Positions 19,355 through 28,937 are shown, counted from the stretch's first letter. The stretch: 64,000 bases of DNA from JAIVGV01 sp036389335 (GCA_036389335.1 DASVQC010000039.1:36655-100654), one strand, 5' to 3'. Program-made: numbers and translations. Notes: a model not told the origin generated them from the sequence alone.

Positions 19355-20375
19355 GGGAACTACTCCGGCGATGTCGGTCGTCGTCATCACGCCCGACACT
19401 TTCGAGACGGTGCGCGCCACCGTCCGCCACCTTAGAGCGCAGAGCGTGAGCGGGCGGCTCGAACTCGTGATCGCCGCGCCCGCGGCCAGCGCGCTCGCGC
19501 CCGACCGGGCGGAGGTGAGCGGGTTTTTCGGCTGCAAGGTGATCGAAGTCGGCGCGATGACTTCGACGGCGCGCGCCCGCGCGGCGGGCGTGCGCGCGGC
19601 GGGCGCGCCCGTCGTCGCCTTCGCCGAGGATCACGCCTTCCCTTCGCGGGGGTGGGCCGAGGCGCTCATCGCGCGGCACGCGGGAGGCGAGTGGGCGGCG
19701 GTCGCGCCCGTGATGGCGAACGCGAACCCGCGCGCGGCGATCAGTTGGGCGAACCTGCTCGTCGAGTACGCGCCGTGGATGGAGGGCGCACGCGGCGGCG
19801 AGCGCGAGCACCTGCCCGGCCACAACGGCTCTTACCGGCGCGACGTGCTGCTCGCCTACGGCGACCGGCTCGAAGCGATGCTCGACGCCGAGAGCGTGCT
19901 GCACTGGGACTTGAGGGGGCGCGGGCACAGGCTCTATCTGGAGCCGCGCGCGCGCACGCTCCACCTGAACTTCACCGCCGCGCTCCCCTCCGCCGTGCTG
20001 CGCTTCAACGGCGGTCGGCTCTTCGCCGCGGCGCGCTCTCGGGGCTGGCCGCGGCTGAGGCGGCTCGCCTTCGTCGCGGGCTCGCCGCTCATCCCCTTCG
20101 TCCGCTTCGCGCGCGTCGCGCGGTCGCTCCCCGCCGCCGAGAGGCCGCGCGGCGTGCTCCCCGCCGTCTTCGCCGCGCTCGCCTGCGACGGCGCGGGCGA
20201 AATGGTCGGCTACGCGCTCGGCGCGGGCCGCGCGATGGAGAAACTCTCCGACATGGAGTTTCACCGGCACAGGTACATCTCGCGCCGCGGTCGCGGCGCG
20301 ACCGACGCAAAGGCCGCCGCCGACACACCCATCGAGGGCGTTCGGGAGGCGACGGGCGGGCGGGTCACGGCGTGA
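19347..20375 (+). CDS. GT2-like glycosyltransferase (intact paralogue)
   Basis: The 342-residue product has a GT2-like core: MSVVVITPDTFETVRATVRH, the acidic motif AFAEDHAFPSRGWAEALI in the DxD position, NANPRAAISWANLLVEY, YRRDVLLAYGDRLEAML and HLNFTAALP. I chose the TTG at 19347 because AGGAGG lies 8 nt upstream and because it leaves the same eight residues before MSVV as the first paralogue. An ATG at 19371 is the alternative. It is the only complete member of a local triplication, so it probably carries the activity. The acceptor and sugar are unknown. Confidence 0.82.
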   Translation: MGEGTTPAMSVVVITPDTFETVRATVRHLRAQSVSGRLELVIAAPAASALAPDRAEVSGFFGCKVIEVGAMTSTARARAAGVRAAGAPVVAFAEDHAFPSRGWAEALIARHAGGEWAAVAPVMANANPRAAISWANLLVEYAPWMEGARGGEREHLPGHNGSYRRDVLLAYGDRLEAMLDAESVLHWDLRGRGHRLYLEPRARTLHLNFTAALPSAVLRFNGGRLFAAARSRGWPRLRRLAFVAGSPLIPFVRFARVARSLPAAERPRGVLPAVFAALACDGAGEMVGYALGAGRAMEKLSDMEFHRHRYISRRGRGATDAKAAADTPIEGVREATGGRVTA

Positions 20376-20451
20376 ACGGCGGAGCGCCGCGCGCGCGCCG
20401 GGGGCGTCGTCGGTCGGAGGGTGGATCGCGCTCGCTTCGTGACGCACGGCG

Positions 20452-21696
20452 ATGAAGATTCTGTTCATCAACGACTACGAGACAGACGAGGGCGGGGCGA
20501 ACCTGATGACGCTCCGCCTGCGCGCCGAGCTGCGGCGGCGCGGCCACGACGCGCGTCTCTTCGCGAGCCGCTCGCGCGTGGCCGGGGGGCACGCCGATTA
20601 CACCTGCTTCGGCACGCTCGCGCGCGTGCGCCCGCTCGTCGAGACCTTCAACCCGTCGGCCTACCTGAGTCTGCGAAAAGTCTTGCGCGAGTTCCGCCCC
20701 GACGTGGTTCACGTCCGGCTGTTCCGCACGCAGCTCTCGCCGCTCATCCTGCCGCTCCTGCGGGGCGTGCCGAGCCTGCTGCACGAGACGATCTACAAAG
20801 CGATCTGCCCGCTCGGCACGAAGCTCCTGCCCGACCGCTCGCCCTGCCGCGCGCGCGTGGGCCGCGCCTGCCGCCGCGCGGGCTGCCTCCCCCTGCACGC
20901 GTGGCTGCCGCTCATGCTCCAGACGAGGCTCTGGCTGCGCTGGCGCGGCGCGTTCGATCTGATCGTGACGAACAGCGAAGCCGTCAGGCGCGAGCTGAAC
21001 GCCGACGGCATCGAGGCGGCGGCGGCGGTCTGGAACGGCGTGCCGGACTGCGAGGGCCGCCCGCCGCTCGCAGACCCCCCGACGGTCGGCTTCGCCGGGC
21101 GGCTCGTCCCGCTCAAAGGCGCGGACGTGCTGCTGCGCGCCTTCGCGCTCGTCGTCGCCGAAATCCCGGACGCGCGCCTGCTGATCGTCGGCGGCGGCGA
21201 GGAGCGCGAAAAATTGTCGCGCCTCGCGCGGCGCTCGGGGCTCTCGCGAAGCGTCGAGTTCGCCGGGTGGCTCGCCCCCGACGAGGCGGCGCGCAGGGTG
21301 GCGGGCGCGTGGGCCGTCGCCGTGCCCTCCTTCTCCGAGCAGTTCAGCCTGACGGCGGTCGAGGCGCTGATGCGCGGCACGGCGGTCGTGGCGAGCGCGG
21401 TCGGCGGGATGCCCGAGGTCGTGCGCGACGGCGAGACCGGCTTCCTCGTCCCGGCGGGCGACGCGCGCGCCCTCGCCGAAAAACTTTTACCCCTCCTGCG
21501 CTCGCGCGAGACCGCCGAGCGGATGGGCGCGGCGGCGCGCAGGGACGCCCTCGCGCGCTTCCGGCTGGCGACTTGCGTCGACGAGTTTGAAAAACTTTAC
21601 GAAGCGATCCGGAGGGCGCACGACAGCCGCGTGCCCGCGCCGCCGCAGCCGACGGCGCGCGAAGTGTCGCGCGGGCGGGCGAGGGCCGACGTATGA
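20452..21696 (+). CDS. Family 4 (GT-B) glycosyltransferase
   Basis: The protein has the two-domain GT-B organisation. The N-terminal domain begins MKILFINDYETDEGGANLMTL, which fits the GT4 N-terminal loop. The C-terminal domain has VGFAGRLVPLKGADVLLRAF, LLIVGGGEEREKL and the nucleotide-sugar signature PSFSEQFSLTAVEALMRGTAVVAS..GGMPEVV. An internal Cys-rich insert (ICPLGTKLL..CRARVGRACRRAGC) lies between the domains; similar inserts are seen in some GT4 enzymes. It has 414 residues. It starts 76 bp after the GT2 paralogue and ends 19 bp before the flippase. Confidence 0.9.
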   Translation: MKILFINDYETDEGGANLMTLRLRAELRRRGHDARLFASRSRVAGGHADYTCFGTLARVRPLVETFNPSAYLSLRKVLREFRPDVVHVRLFRTQLSPLILPLLRGVPSLLHETIYKAICPLGTKLLPDRSPCRARVGRACRRAGCLPLHAWLPLMLQTRLWLRWRGAFDLIVTNSEAVRRELNADGIEAAAAVWNGVPDCEGRPPLADPPTVGFAGRLVPLKGADVLLRAFALVVAEIPDARLLIVGGGEEREKLSRLARRSGLSRSVEFAGWLAPDEAARRVAGAWAVAVPSFSEQFSLTAVEALMRGTAVVASAVGGMPEVVRDGETGFLVPAGDARALAEKLLPLLRSRETAERMGAAARRDALARFRLATCVDEFEKLYEAIRRAHDSRVPAPPQPTAREVSRGRARADV

Positions 21697-21715
21697 GAGG
21701 GGCGAGGTCGCGCCG

Positions 21716-23200
21716 GTGAGAGAGGTGAGCGCGCGCCAGCCGGGCCGCGAGTTGATCGCGGGGACGGCGAGCATCTTCGCCGCGGAGGCCCTGCTCGTGC
21801 CCGTCGGCGTCCTGACGGCGGCCTTCCTCACGCGCCGCTTCGGCCCCGCGGGTTACGGCCTGCTCTCGCTCGCCACGGTCGTCGTGCTCTGGGTCGAGGC
21901 GAACCTCGCCTCCGCGCTCTCGCGGCCCACGATCAAGCTCGTCGGCGAGTCGGACGACCGCGAGGGCGCGGCTTCGACGGTGCTGCGGCTCTACTTCTTC
22001 AGCGGCGTCGCGCTCGCCGCCGCCTTCTGGATCGCCGCGCCGCCGGCTGCGGCGCTGCTCGGCGAGCCGTCGCTCGTCTCGTCGCTGCGGCTGCTCTCGC
22101 TCGAAATCCCCTTCTTCTGCCTCGCGCAGGCGCACCGCAACGTGATGGTGGCGACGGGCCGCTTCCGCGAGCGCGCCGTCGCGACCGCCGCGCGCTGGGC
22201 GGCGCGACTCGTCTTCGTCGTCGCGCTCGTCTACGCCACCGGCACGACGGCGGGCGCGCTCGCCGGGTTCGTCCTCGCGTCGGTCGTAGAGGTCTGCGTC
22301 TGCCGCGCGTTCGTGCGCCCGCCGCTCTTCGGCGCGGGCCGACTGCGCGCGCGGGAGATTTACGACTCGGTCGCGCCGCTCGTCGCCTCCGCGATCTGCC
22401 TGACGCTCTTCAACCGGCTCGACGTGATCATGCTCAAAGGTCTCGGCGGGACGGCGGCGCAGGTCGGCTTCTACGCCGTGGCCCAGAACCTCTCTCTGCT
22501 GCCGACGCTCTTCTCGTTCTCGTTCGCGCCCGTCCTGCTCTCCACGCTCACGCGCGCGCTGCGCGAAGGCGAGGAGGGCGGCGCGCGCGAGCTGACGCGG
22601 CAGTCGATGCGCGCCGTCGTGCTGCTGCTCCCGTTCGTGGCGGCGACGGCGGGGGCGTCGGGCGAGATCGTCCGCCTGCTCTTCGGCGCGCAGTTCGCGG
22701 ACGCCGCCACGCTCTTCCGCGCGCTCGCCTTCGCCGCGCTCGCCTCCGTGATGATCACGGTGACGATGTGCGTGATGACCGCCGCCGACCGCGCCGCGTG
22801 GACGCTGAGAGTCGCGCTCCCGATGCTGCTCGCCGCGCTCGTCGGGCACGCGCTCGCCATCCCGCGCGCGGGCGCGCGAGGGGCGGCGCTGGTGACGACG
22901 GCCATCTCCGTGGCGGTCGCCGTCGCCGCGGTCGCGCTCGTCAAACGGCTCTGGGACGTCGTGCCGCCCGCGCCGACCTGCCTGCGCGCGTGCGCGTGCG
23001 CGGCCTTCGCCTTCGCGTGCTCGGCGCTCGCGCCCGCGCCGGGCGCGCTCGTCTTCGTCAAGCTCGCCGCCGTCGGCGCGCTCGCGTGCGCCGCGCTCGT
23101 CGCGCTCGGCGAGTTCAGCCGCGAAGAGATCGCGTGGGCGCGCACGCTCCTCAGACGCCGCCGCGACCCCGTGACGATTGATCTCCCGCGCGAGGCTTGA
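21716..23200 (+). CDS. Oligosaccharide flippase (Wzx/MOP superfamily)
   Basis: The 494-residue membrane protein has 12-14 hydrophobic helices and the family start FAAEALLVPVGVLTAAFLTRRFGPAGYGLLSLA. The middle motif MLKGLGGTAAQVGFYAVAQNL is typical of polysaccharide transporters that flip lipid-linked repeat units to the periplasm. I chose the GTG at 21716; the frame is open upstream to 21587 but that part overlaps the GT4 gene. It fits a Wzx/Wzy-type or related export pathway, although no Wzy polymerase or copolymerase is present in the window. Confidence 0.87.
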   Translation: MREVSARQPGRELIAGTASIFAAEALLVPVGVLTAAFLTRRFGPAGYGLLSLATVVVLWVEANLASALSRPTIKLVGESDDREGAASTVLRLYFFSGVALAAAFWIAAPPAAALLGEPSLVSSLRLLSLEIPFFCLAQAHRNVMVATGRFRERAVATAARWAARLVFVVALVYATGTTAGALAGFVLASVVEVCVCRAFVRPPLFGAGRLRAREIYDSVAPLVASAICLTLFNRLDVIMLKGLGGTAAQVGFYAVAQNLSLLPTLFSFSFAPVLLSTLTRALREGEEGGARELTRQSMRAVVLLLPFVAATAGASGEIVRLLFGAQFADAATLFRALAFAALASVMITVTMCVMTAADRAAWTLRVALPMLLAALVGHALAIPRAGARGAALVTTAISVAVAVAAVALVKRLWDVVPPAPTCLRACACAAFAFACSALAPAPGALVFVKLAAVGALACAALVALGEFSREEIAWARTLLRRRRDPVTIDLPREA

Positions 23201-23350
23201 TGAGTGGGAACCGCTGCGCGGAAACTTAGAGCCGACGGGGACGGAATAACATGAGGGGCGGGGGCGGCCCTGCCGCCACGAATGATTCCGGCGCGTCGAG
23301 TTTTGTCGGAGGCCGCCGGAAGCCGTGAGGCCCGGCGCGCGAAGTCTCGA

Positions 23351-24259
23351 ATGGAAGAAACGCCGCTCTTCTCCGTCATCATCCCGACCCGCGGGCGGCA
23401 CGCGCAGCTCGCCGCCTGCCTCGCGTCGCTCGCCGCGCAGGAGTTCGCGCGCCGGGACTTCGAAGTCGTCGTGGTCGACGACGGGAGCGCGCCGCCCGTG
23501 GGCGATTGCGTCGCGCCGTTTCGCGCGCGGCTCGATCTGAAAGTTTACGCGCAGGCGAACGCGGGGCCGGCGGCGGCGCGCAACCGCGGGGCGGCGCACG
23601 CGCGGGGCCGCTTCCTCGCCTTCACCGACGACGACTGCCTGCCCGACGCGCGCTGGCTCGCCGCGCTCGCCGCGCGCCTCGACGCCTCGCCCGACGCGCT
23701 CGTCGGCGGTCGCACCGTCAACGCGCTGGCGTCGAACGCCTACTCGGCGACGAGCCAGTTGATCATCGACGTGGTCTATGGGCACTACAACGCGGACGGG
23801 GGCGGCGCGCGATTCTTCGCGTCTAACAACTTCGCCGCGCGCCGCGGGCCGTTCCGCGAGGCGGGCGGCTTCGACGAGAGCTTCCGCTGCTCGGAGGACA
23901 GGGACTTCTGCGACCGCTGGCTCGCGCGCGGTCGCCGTCTCGTCTACGCGCCCGAGGCGTTGGTGCGTCACGCGCACGCGCTCGGCGCGCGCTCGCTGTG
24001 GCGGCAGCACTTCGGCTACGGGCGCGGCGCTTACCGATTCCACCGCAAGCGCGAGGCCCACGGCGCGGATCGCTTCCAGCCCGAACCGGCCTTCTACTCG
24101 AAGCTGCTGCGCGCCGCGCTGGCGCAGCCGCGCCCCTCCCAATCGATCAAGATGACGGCGCTGCTCGCGTGGGCTCAGGCGGCCAACGCGGCGGGCTTCT
24201 TCTACGAGCGTCTCCGGCCCGCGCCGCCGCCCGAATCGTCGCGCGGCGCGGCTGCTTAA
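23351..24259 (+). CDS. Family 2 glycosyltransferase
   Basis: A soluble GT-A protein of 302 residues. Motifs: FSVIIPTRGRHAQLAACLASL, VVVVDDGSAPP, NAGPAAARNRGAAHARG, the DxD in FLAFTDDDCLPD, and EAGGFDESFRCSEDRDFCDRWLARG near the acceptor site. The ATG at 23351 puts the conserved beta strand near the N-terminus, and the longer frame from 23282 adds an atypical basic leader. The 150-bp gap upstream holds no recognisable element. Like the other transferases here, its sugar specificity cannot be deduced. Confidence 0.9.
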   Translation: MEETPLFSVIIPTRGRHAQLAACLASLAAQEFARRDFEVVVVDDGSAPPVGDCVAPFRARLDLKVYAQANAGPAAARNRGAAHARGRFLAFTDDDCLPDARWLAALAARLDASPDALVGGRTVNALASNAYSATSQLIIDVVYGHYNADGGGARFFASNNFAARRGPFREAGGFDESFRCSEDRDFCDRWLARGRRLVYAPEALVRHAHALGARSLWRQHFGYGRGAYRFHRKREAHGADRFQPEPAFYSKLLRAALAQPRPSQSIKMTALLAWAQAANAAGFFYERLRPAPPPESSRGAAA

Positions 24260-24297
24260 AAACCACGGCTGCTTAAAAATCACGGCTTCATAAAATT

Positions 24298-25332
24298 ATG
24301 GGCGCACCGAAAAAATCTCTCCGACTGCGGCTCAAGAGGGTCGCGCTGTTGCTCGCCTCCGTCTTCGTCGCGCTGGCGGTCGTCGAAGTCGCGCTGCGTC
24401 TGTTTCGACCGAGTTACAGCGTCGCGATCCCGTGGTCTTACGAGTACGACGACGAGCTGGCGTTCCGTCTCAAGCCGGGCGCGCACCTGTTCCGCACGAC
24501 CGACCACCAGCAGGAGAGCGTGACGAACCGCGCGGGCACGTCGAACTTTCAGGAGAGCTTCGAAGAATACCCGCGGCTCGTCTTCACCGTCGGCGATTCC
24601 TTCACGCAGGGGATCGGCGTGCCCGCCGACGCCTCGTACCCGTTCCAGCTCGATCTCTTCCTCAACCGCGACGCCGAAGGGTTCTACGTCAAACGGTTCG
24701 GCGTCGTGAACCTCGGCGTCGCGGGCTTCGGCGGCGACGAGAACCTGCTCGCGCTGCGCCGCCACGTCGCGCTGCTGCGCCGCCCGCCGTCCTACATCCT
24801 CTACCTCGGCTGCGACAACGACATGGGCGACGACGTGCTGTTCCGCAGCGGCGTGCGGCACAAACAGTTCCTCGAAGGCAGCCCCTACCTCGGTCGCCTC
24901 GCCGTCGCCGCGCGCTGGATGACGGAGGAGCTGCAGCTCGGGCTCAAGGTGAAACGCTACGTGCTGGAACGCAACCGCGAGAAGGCGCGTGCGGAAGCCG
25001 CGCGCGCCGCGTGGAAGGACGGGAGGGAGATGAGCGCCGCCGAGTTTGAAGCGCCGGTGCTTGAGCGCCTGAACGCCTACGCGAAGGAGCAGGGCGCGAC
25101 GCTCGTCATCAGTTGGAGCAACGCGCGCGCCTCCTACTACTGGCTCAAGGAGTGGGCGGCGCGAAACGGCGTCGCCTTCGCCGACTGGGCCCCGCGGGTC
25201 GAGTCGGTCACGTCCGCCATCCCCGCGCTGCCGCCCGACAACAACCACTCCGGCGGGCACCACCGCACGTGGACGAACCGCGTCATCGCCGAAGAGTTCG
25301 CGCGGCAGATGGGCGCGACCGCGAGCCGCTAA
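24298..25332 (+). CDS. Membrane-anchored SGNH/GDSL-family hydrolase
   Basis: After a single N-terminal membrane helix (ALLLASVFVALAVVEVALRL) the protein has an SGNH fold: block I FTVGDSFTQGIG with the nucleophile Ser, block II VVNLGVAGFGGDENL, block III LYLGCDNDMGDD and a C-terminal DNNHSGGHHRTW supplying Asp and His. The length is 344 residues. Such proteins in exopolysaccharide clusters often add or remove acyl groups from sugars at the periplasmic face; this role is inferred from context. It follows the GT2 gene by 38 bp and closes the cluster. Confidence 0.82.
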   Translation: MGAPKKSLRLRLKRVALLLASVFVALAVVEVALRLFRPSYSVAIPWSYEYDDELAFRLKPGAHLFRTTDHQQESVTNRAGTSNFQESFEEYPRLVFTVGDSFTQGIGVPADASYPFQLDLFLNRDAEGFYVKRFGVVNLGVAGFGGDENLLALRRHVALLRRPPSYILYLGCDNDMGDDVLFRSGVRHKQFLEGSPYLGRLAVAARWMTEELQLGLKVKRYVLERNREKARAEAARAAWKDGREMSAAEFEAPVLERLNAYAKEQGATLVISWSNARASYYWLKEWAARNGVAFADWAPRVESVTSAIPALPPDNNHSGGHHRTWTNRVIAEEFARQMGATASR

Positions 25333-25634
25333 GGGGAGGGTAACAAACCCCGCCCGTCGAGTTTTATTAAACGCCTCAACGCGGGCGGAAACCCGCGCCG
25401 CCGAGCCCCGCCCCGAAAATAATTTTCCACTCCTTAAGTCGCTGCAAACATGGCGTTTGCGGCCACGCCGCGCCGCCTTTCAAGTCGGCCTCAAGAATTC
25501 CTCAACCCAGATTCATATCCTCACAGCGTCGGGAATGGCGACCCGGCAATCAAGGCTTAAGGGGCGGCAACGTCAACCGGCATGGCATTGCCCGAAGGTT
25601 CTTGCCGAAGACAAATTTTAAGGAGTCCAGATCA
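25333..25634. other. Intergenic region upstream of the secreted Fn3 gene
   Basis: A 302-bp region of lower GC than the flanks, with a small perfect hairpin GCAAAC-ATGGC-GTTTGC (25444-25460) and several imperfect inverted repeats up to the AAGGAG site before 25635. This may be a structured leader. I could not match it to a known riboswitch class and saw no clear -35/-10 pair. Confidence 0.45.
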
Positions 25635-28600
25635 ATGAACAGGGCAGGGTATCGTCTTCCTCAGAGCGCGACGCGCACTTCCAACCTCTTCAAGAATTCA
25701 TTCGGCATCCTGACGGCGGCGGCTCTTTTGCTGACCGCGGTTTTCGGCACACTGTTCGCGGGCCGCACGGCTGACGCCGCGAACCCTGCGACGGCGGCGC
25801 TGACGCCCGCCTCCGCCCCGATCACGTGGCGGGGCACGGCGACGGCGGGCGGCGCGTTAGGCGACCCGGCGCTCGGCGCGGTCACGTCGGAAGACATGTG
25901 CGTCGAGGGCGTGAGCTGCGACACGTTCACGCTGAGCGTCGGCGGCACTCCGGCTGATTGGGCCGCCGCTAAAAAGATCGTCCACGTCCACTTGGGGTGG
26001 ACGCTGCCGACGACCGACTACGATCTCTACGTCCACAAGGGCAGCCTCGGCGGCGAGGTCGTCGCCACTTCCGGTCAGGGCGCGACCAACCCGACCGGGC
26101 CTCTGACGAGCGAGGACGCCGATCTCGATCCGGCCAACCCGAGCGTCGGGACGGGGACGTTCGTCGTCCACGTCGTCTACTACACGGCGTCGGCGGCGGA
26201 TCAGTACACCGGCACGGCGAGCGTCGTCACCCCGGCGGCGACGCCGACGCCGACGCCGGGCCCGACGCCCGCGCCCGCGTCGAGCGTGCCCGCGCCGCGC
26301 TTCGTCAACTACGCCGACCCGTTCAACCACGAAGGCGGCGAGCCCTCGCTCGGCGTCAACTGGAAGACCGGCGACGTGATGTACGTCTCGTCGCTCAACA
26401 CGCTGCGCGTGCAGTTCGACGACACCACCTCGCCCGCGCGCGCCAACTGGGCCGACAAGAGCTTCACGACGACATCCGCCCTGAGTCTCGATCCGATCCT
26501 CTTCACCGACGCGAAGACGGGCCGCACCTTCGTCTCGCAGCTCCTCGGCAAGGCGAGCGCGATGGCCTACACGGACGACGACGGCGAGACCTACACGCCG
26601 AGCCAGGGGTCGGGCATCAACTCCGGCGTCGATCACCAGACCATCGGCGCCGGCCCCTTCGCCGCGCCGCTCTCGGGCGTCGGCTACGCGAACGCCGTCT
26701 ACTACGCCTCGCAGGACATCGCGACCGCCGAGGCCGCGCTGAGCGTTGACGGCGGCCTGACCTTCGGCCCCGCCGTCCCGATGTACGCGCTGACGCAATG
26801 CGTCGGCATCCACGGCCACATCAAGGTCGCGCCCGACGGCGCGGTCTACGTCCCGAACCGCGACTGCGGCGGCCTGCAAGGCTTCGCCGTCTCGAAGGAC
26901 AACGGGCTGACGTGGGAAGTGAAGACCGCGCCGAACAGCCACGCGGGCGGCTGGGACCCGTCCATCGGCATCGGCAGCGACGGCACGGTCTACTTCGGCT
27001 ACGGCGACACAGACCGCACGCCGCGCGTGGCCGTCTACGATCCTAAGACCGACACGTGGACGAACGATCAGCCGGTCGGCGGCGCGACCTCTTTCACGGG
27101 CGTGGCATTCCCGGCGGTCGTCGCGGGCGACGGCGACCGCGCCGCCTTCGCCTTCCTCGGCACGACCGCGCCGGGCGCGCCCTTCGGCACGGGCACGAGC
27201 TTTACGGGCACGTGGCACCTCTACGTCGCGACGACCTACGACCGCGGCGCGAGCTACACCTTCACCGACGCGACGCCGAACGACGCGGTCCAGCGCGGCA
27301 ACATCTGCGACGCGGGCACGACCTGCCCGTCCAGCCCGCGCGACACGCGCAACCTGCTCGACTTCATGGACGTGCAGATCGATCAGAAGGGCCGCGTGCT
27401 GGTCGGCTACGCCGACGGCTGCGTCACCTCGGCGTGTGTGGCCGGTCAGGACGTGAGCGGCGCGGCGGGCGCGCCCGACGGCGCGGTCAACAGCTTCGAC
27501 AACGACGGCGGCGCGCTCGCCACCATCGCGCGCCAGTCCGGCGGCAAGAGCCTCTTCAGCCGCTTCGACGCGGAACTCGCCTCCCCGACGCCCGCCGCGC
27601 CGCAGCTCGTCGCGAGCACGAGCGGCCAGACGACCAACCTCGCGTGGACGACGCCCGACGACGGCGGCTCGGCCATCACCGGCTACAAAGTTTTCCGCGC
27701 GTCGAGCGCGACGGGCGCGAACACGCTCGTCGCCACCCTCGGCGTCGTCAACTCCTACGCCGACGCCGCGCTCGGCGCGAACTACTACTCCGTCCAAGCC
27801 CTGAACGCCAACGGCGCGGGCGCGCTCTCGCCGCGCGTCAAAGCGTCGGCGCTCGAATCGGCCTGCGCCCTGCCGGGCATCACCGCGGCGGTCGATCTCA
27901 CGGACGGCGGGCAGAACACGCCGCTCGTCAAGCAGGTCGATCTCCAGTCGGTCTCCATCGCCGAGCCTTACATGGACGGCGCGCAGAAGCTCGTCTTCAC
28001 GCTGAAGCTCGGCGCGGGCGGCGTGCTCCCGCAGAACAGCCAGTGGTACGTCATCTGGAACCGCCCCGTCGCGGACGCCAACTTCGACCGCGACTACGTG
28101 GCGATGCGCACCGACGTGGCGGGCACGCCGACGTTCGAGTACGGTCGCGTCAGCTACCCGCTCGTCTACACCGCGCCCGCCGCGAATCAGGGGAACCTGC
28201 CGACCAAGCTCGGCGCGGCTGACGCGGGGGCCTACGACGCCGCGACGGGCACGGTGCGCATCACCGTCTCCCGCGCCGCGCTCGACGACGAGGCCAACAT
28301 CGGCAGCGGCAAGACGCTGACGGGCATCGAGGCGCGCAGCTTCCTCGGTCGCAACGACGCGCTGCCGATCAACCAGAACACCAGCTCCGACTACACGGCG
28401 ACGGGCAAGTACGTCGTCGCGGGCAACGACGCCTGCCAGCCGCCGCCGCCCGCCGCGCCGACCAACTTGAAGGCGGCTTCCGCGAAGGACGCCGTCCAGT
28501 TGAGCTGGACGGACAACTCCGACGAGGGGAGCTTCTCGGTCGAGCGTTCGACCCTGATCGACACGGGCTTCACCGAGATCGCCACGGTCGGACAGAACGC

Positions 28601-28724
28601 GACCGCCTACACGGATCGCATCAGCTCGCGCGGCAAGCCCGTCACGTACTTCTACCGCGTCCGCGCCGTGCGCGGGGCGGCGAAGTCGGGCTACTCGAAC
28701 ACCGCCGGGGCGAGGGCGAAGTAG
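25635..28724 (+). CDS. Secreted multidomain protein with sialidase-like (BNR) and fibronectin III domains
   Basis: The 1029-residue product starts with a long-n-region signal sequence (hydrophobic FGILTAAALLLTAVFGTLFA). Residues about 50-200 form a beta domain. A TPTPTPGPTPAP linker follows near residue 200. Residues about 215-650 look like a beta-propeller of the sialidase/BNR type (VSKDNGLTW, YVATTYDRGASYTFTDA). Fn3 domains follow at about 653-740 and 939-1029 (LSWTDNSDEGSFSVERS), around another beta domain. No catalytic residues can be assigned. ATG 25635 has AAGGAG upstream. It is probably exported and may bind or process extracellular glycans or proteins. Confidence 0.8.
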   Translation: MNRAGYRLPQSATRTSNLFKNSFGILTAAALLLTAVFGTLFAGRTADAANPATAALTPASAPITWRGTATAGGALGDPALGAVTSEDMCVEGVSCDTFTLSVGGTPADWAAAKKIVHVHLGWTLPTTDYDLYVHKGSLGGEVVATSGQGATNPTGPLTSEDADLDPANPSVGTGTFVVHVVYYTASAADQYTGTASVVTPAATPTPTPGPTPAPASSVPAPRFVNYADPFNHEGGEPSLGVNWKTGDVMYVSSLNTLRVQFDDTTSPARANWADKSFTTTSALSLDPILFTDAKTGRTFVSQLLGKASAMAYTDDDGETYTPSQGSGINSGVDHQTIGAGPFAAPLSGVGYANAVYYASQDIATAEAALSVDGGLTFGPAVPMYALTQCVGIHGHIKVAPDGAVYVPNRDCGGLQGFAVSKDNGLTWEVKTAPNSHAGGWDPSIGIGSDGTVYFGYGDTDRTPRVAVYDPKTDTWTNDQPVGGATSFTGVAFPAVVAGDGDRAAFAFLGTTAPGAPFGTGTSFTGTWHLYVATTYDRGASYTFTDATPNDAVQRGNICDAGTTCPSSPRDTRNLLDFMDVQIDQKGRVLVGYADGCVTSACVAGQDVSGAAGAPDGAVNSFDNDGGALATIARQSGGKSLFSRFDAELASPTPAAPQLVASTSGQTTNLAWTTPDDGGSAITGYKVFRASSATGANTLVATLGVVNSYADAALGANYYSVQALNANGAGALSPRVKASALESACALPGITAAVDLTDGGQNTPLVKQVDLQSVSIAEPYMDGAQKLVFTLKLGAGGVLPQNSQWYVIWNRPVADANFDRDYVAMRTDVAGTPTFEYGRVSYPLVYTAPAANQGNLPTKLGAADAGAYDAATGTVRITVSRAALDDEANIGSGKTLTGIEARSFLGRNDALPINQNTSSDYTATGKYVVAGNDACQPPPPAAPTNLKAASAKDAVQLSWTDNSDEGSFSVERSTLIDTGFTEIATVGQNATAYTDRISSRGKPVTYFYRVRAVRGAAKSGYSNTAGARAK

Positions 28725-28737
28725 TCGCAAGGTAGAG

Positions 28738-28769
28738 GGCGGGCGGCGTCGCGCCTGACGCCGCCCGCC
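28738..28769 (+). terminator. Terminator-like stem-loop
   Basis: A perfect 13-bp GC stem (GGCGGGCGGCGTC, loop GCGCCT, complement) starts 13 nt after the Fn3 gene stop. The following tract TCAAAAGTTTCATT is not a good U-run, so termination efficiency is uncertain. Confidence 0.6.
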
Positions 28770-28878
28770 TCAAAAGTTTCATTCCTCGCAAAGAGGGCCG
28801 GGCGCTAGACGGGCTTGCCCGCGGGTCGATTGGACTCCTTCCCGCGAGCCAGCCGCCGGGACGAACGCGCGACCCTAC

Positions 28879-28920
28879 GGCCAGCCGCCGCACGACACGC
28901 CAATCGTGCGGCGGCTGGCC
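28879..28920. repeat. Perfect 17-bp inverted repeat
   Basis: Arms GGCCAGCCGCCGCACGA and its exact complement flank the 8-nt loop CACGCCAA. No T-tract follows, so it is more likely a structural or regulatory hairpin or a small mobile repeat than a terminator. Confidence 0.8.
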
Positions 28921-28937
28921 TCGTTCGGGTTCGATTT

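Noticed and set aside
21344..24283. Very long open frame on the minus strand (979 codons) opposite the flippase and GT genes
   Set aside because: High GC removes stops from antisense frames. The translation is Arg/Glu/Ala-rich without any family motif, while the plus strand encodes clear flippase and GT proteins.
25440..25620. GCAAAC and ATGGCGACCCGGC pieces resembling parts of a c-di-GMP (GEMM) riboswitch
   Set aside because: The conserved ACGCAAAGC core and the tetraloop receptor are absent, and the fragments are not in the proper order or spacing.
25857..28730. 957-codon minus-strand frame opposite the secreted Fn3 gene
   Set aside because: Antisense shadow. The plus-strand product has a signal peptide, a linker and Fn3 domains; the minus product is low-complexity Arg/Val/Asp.
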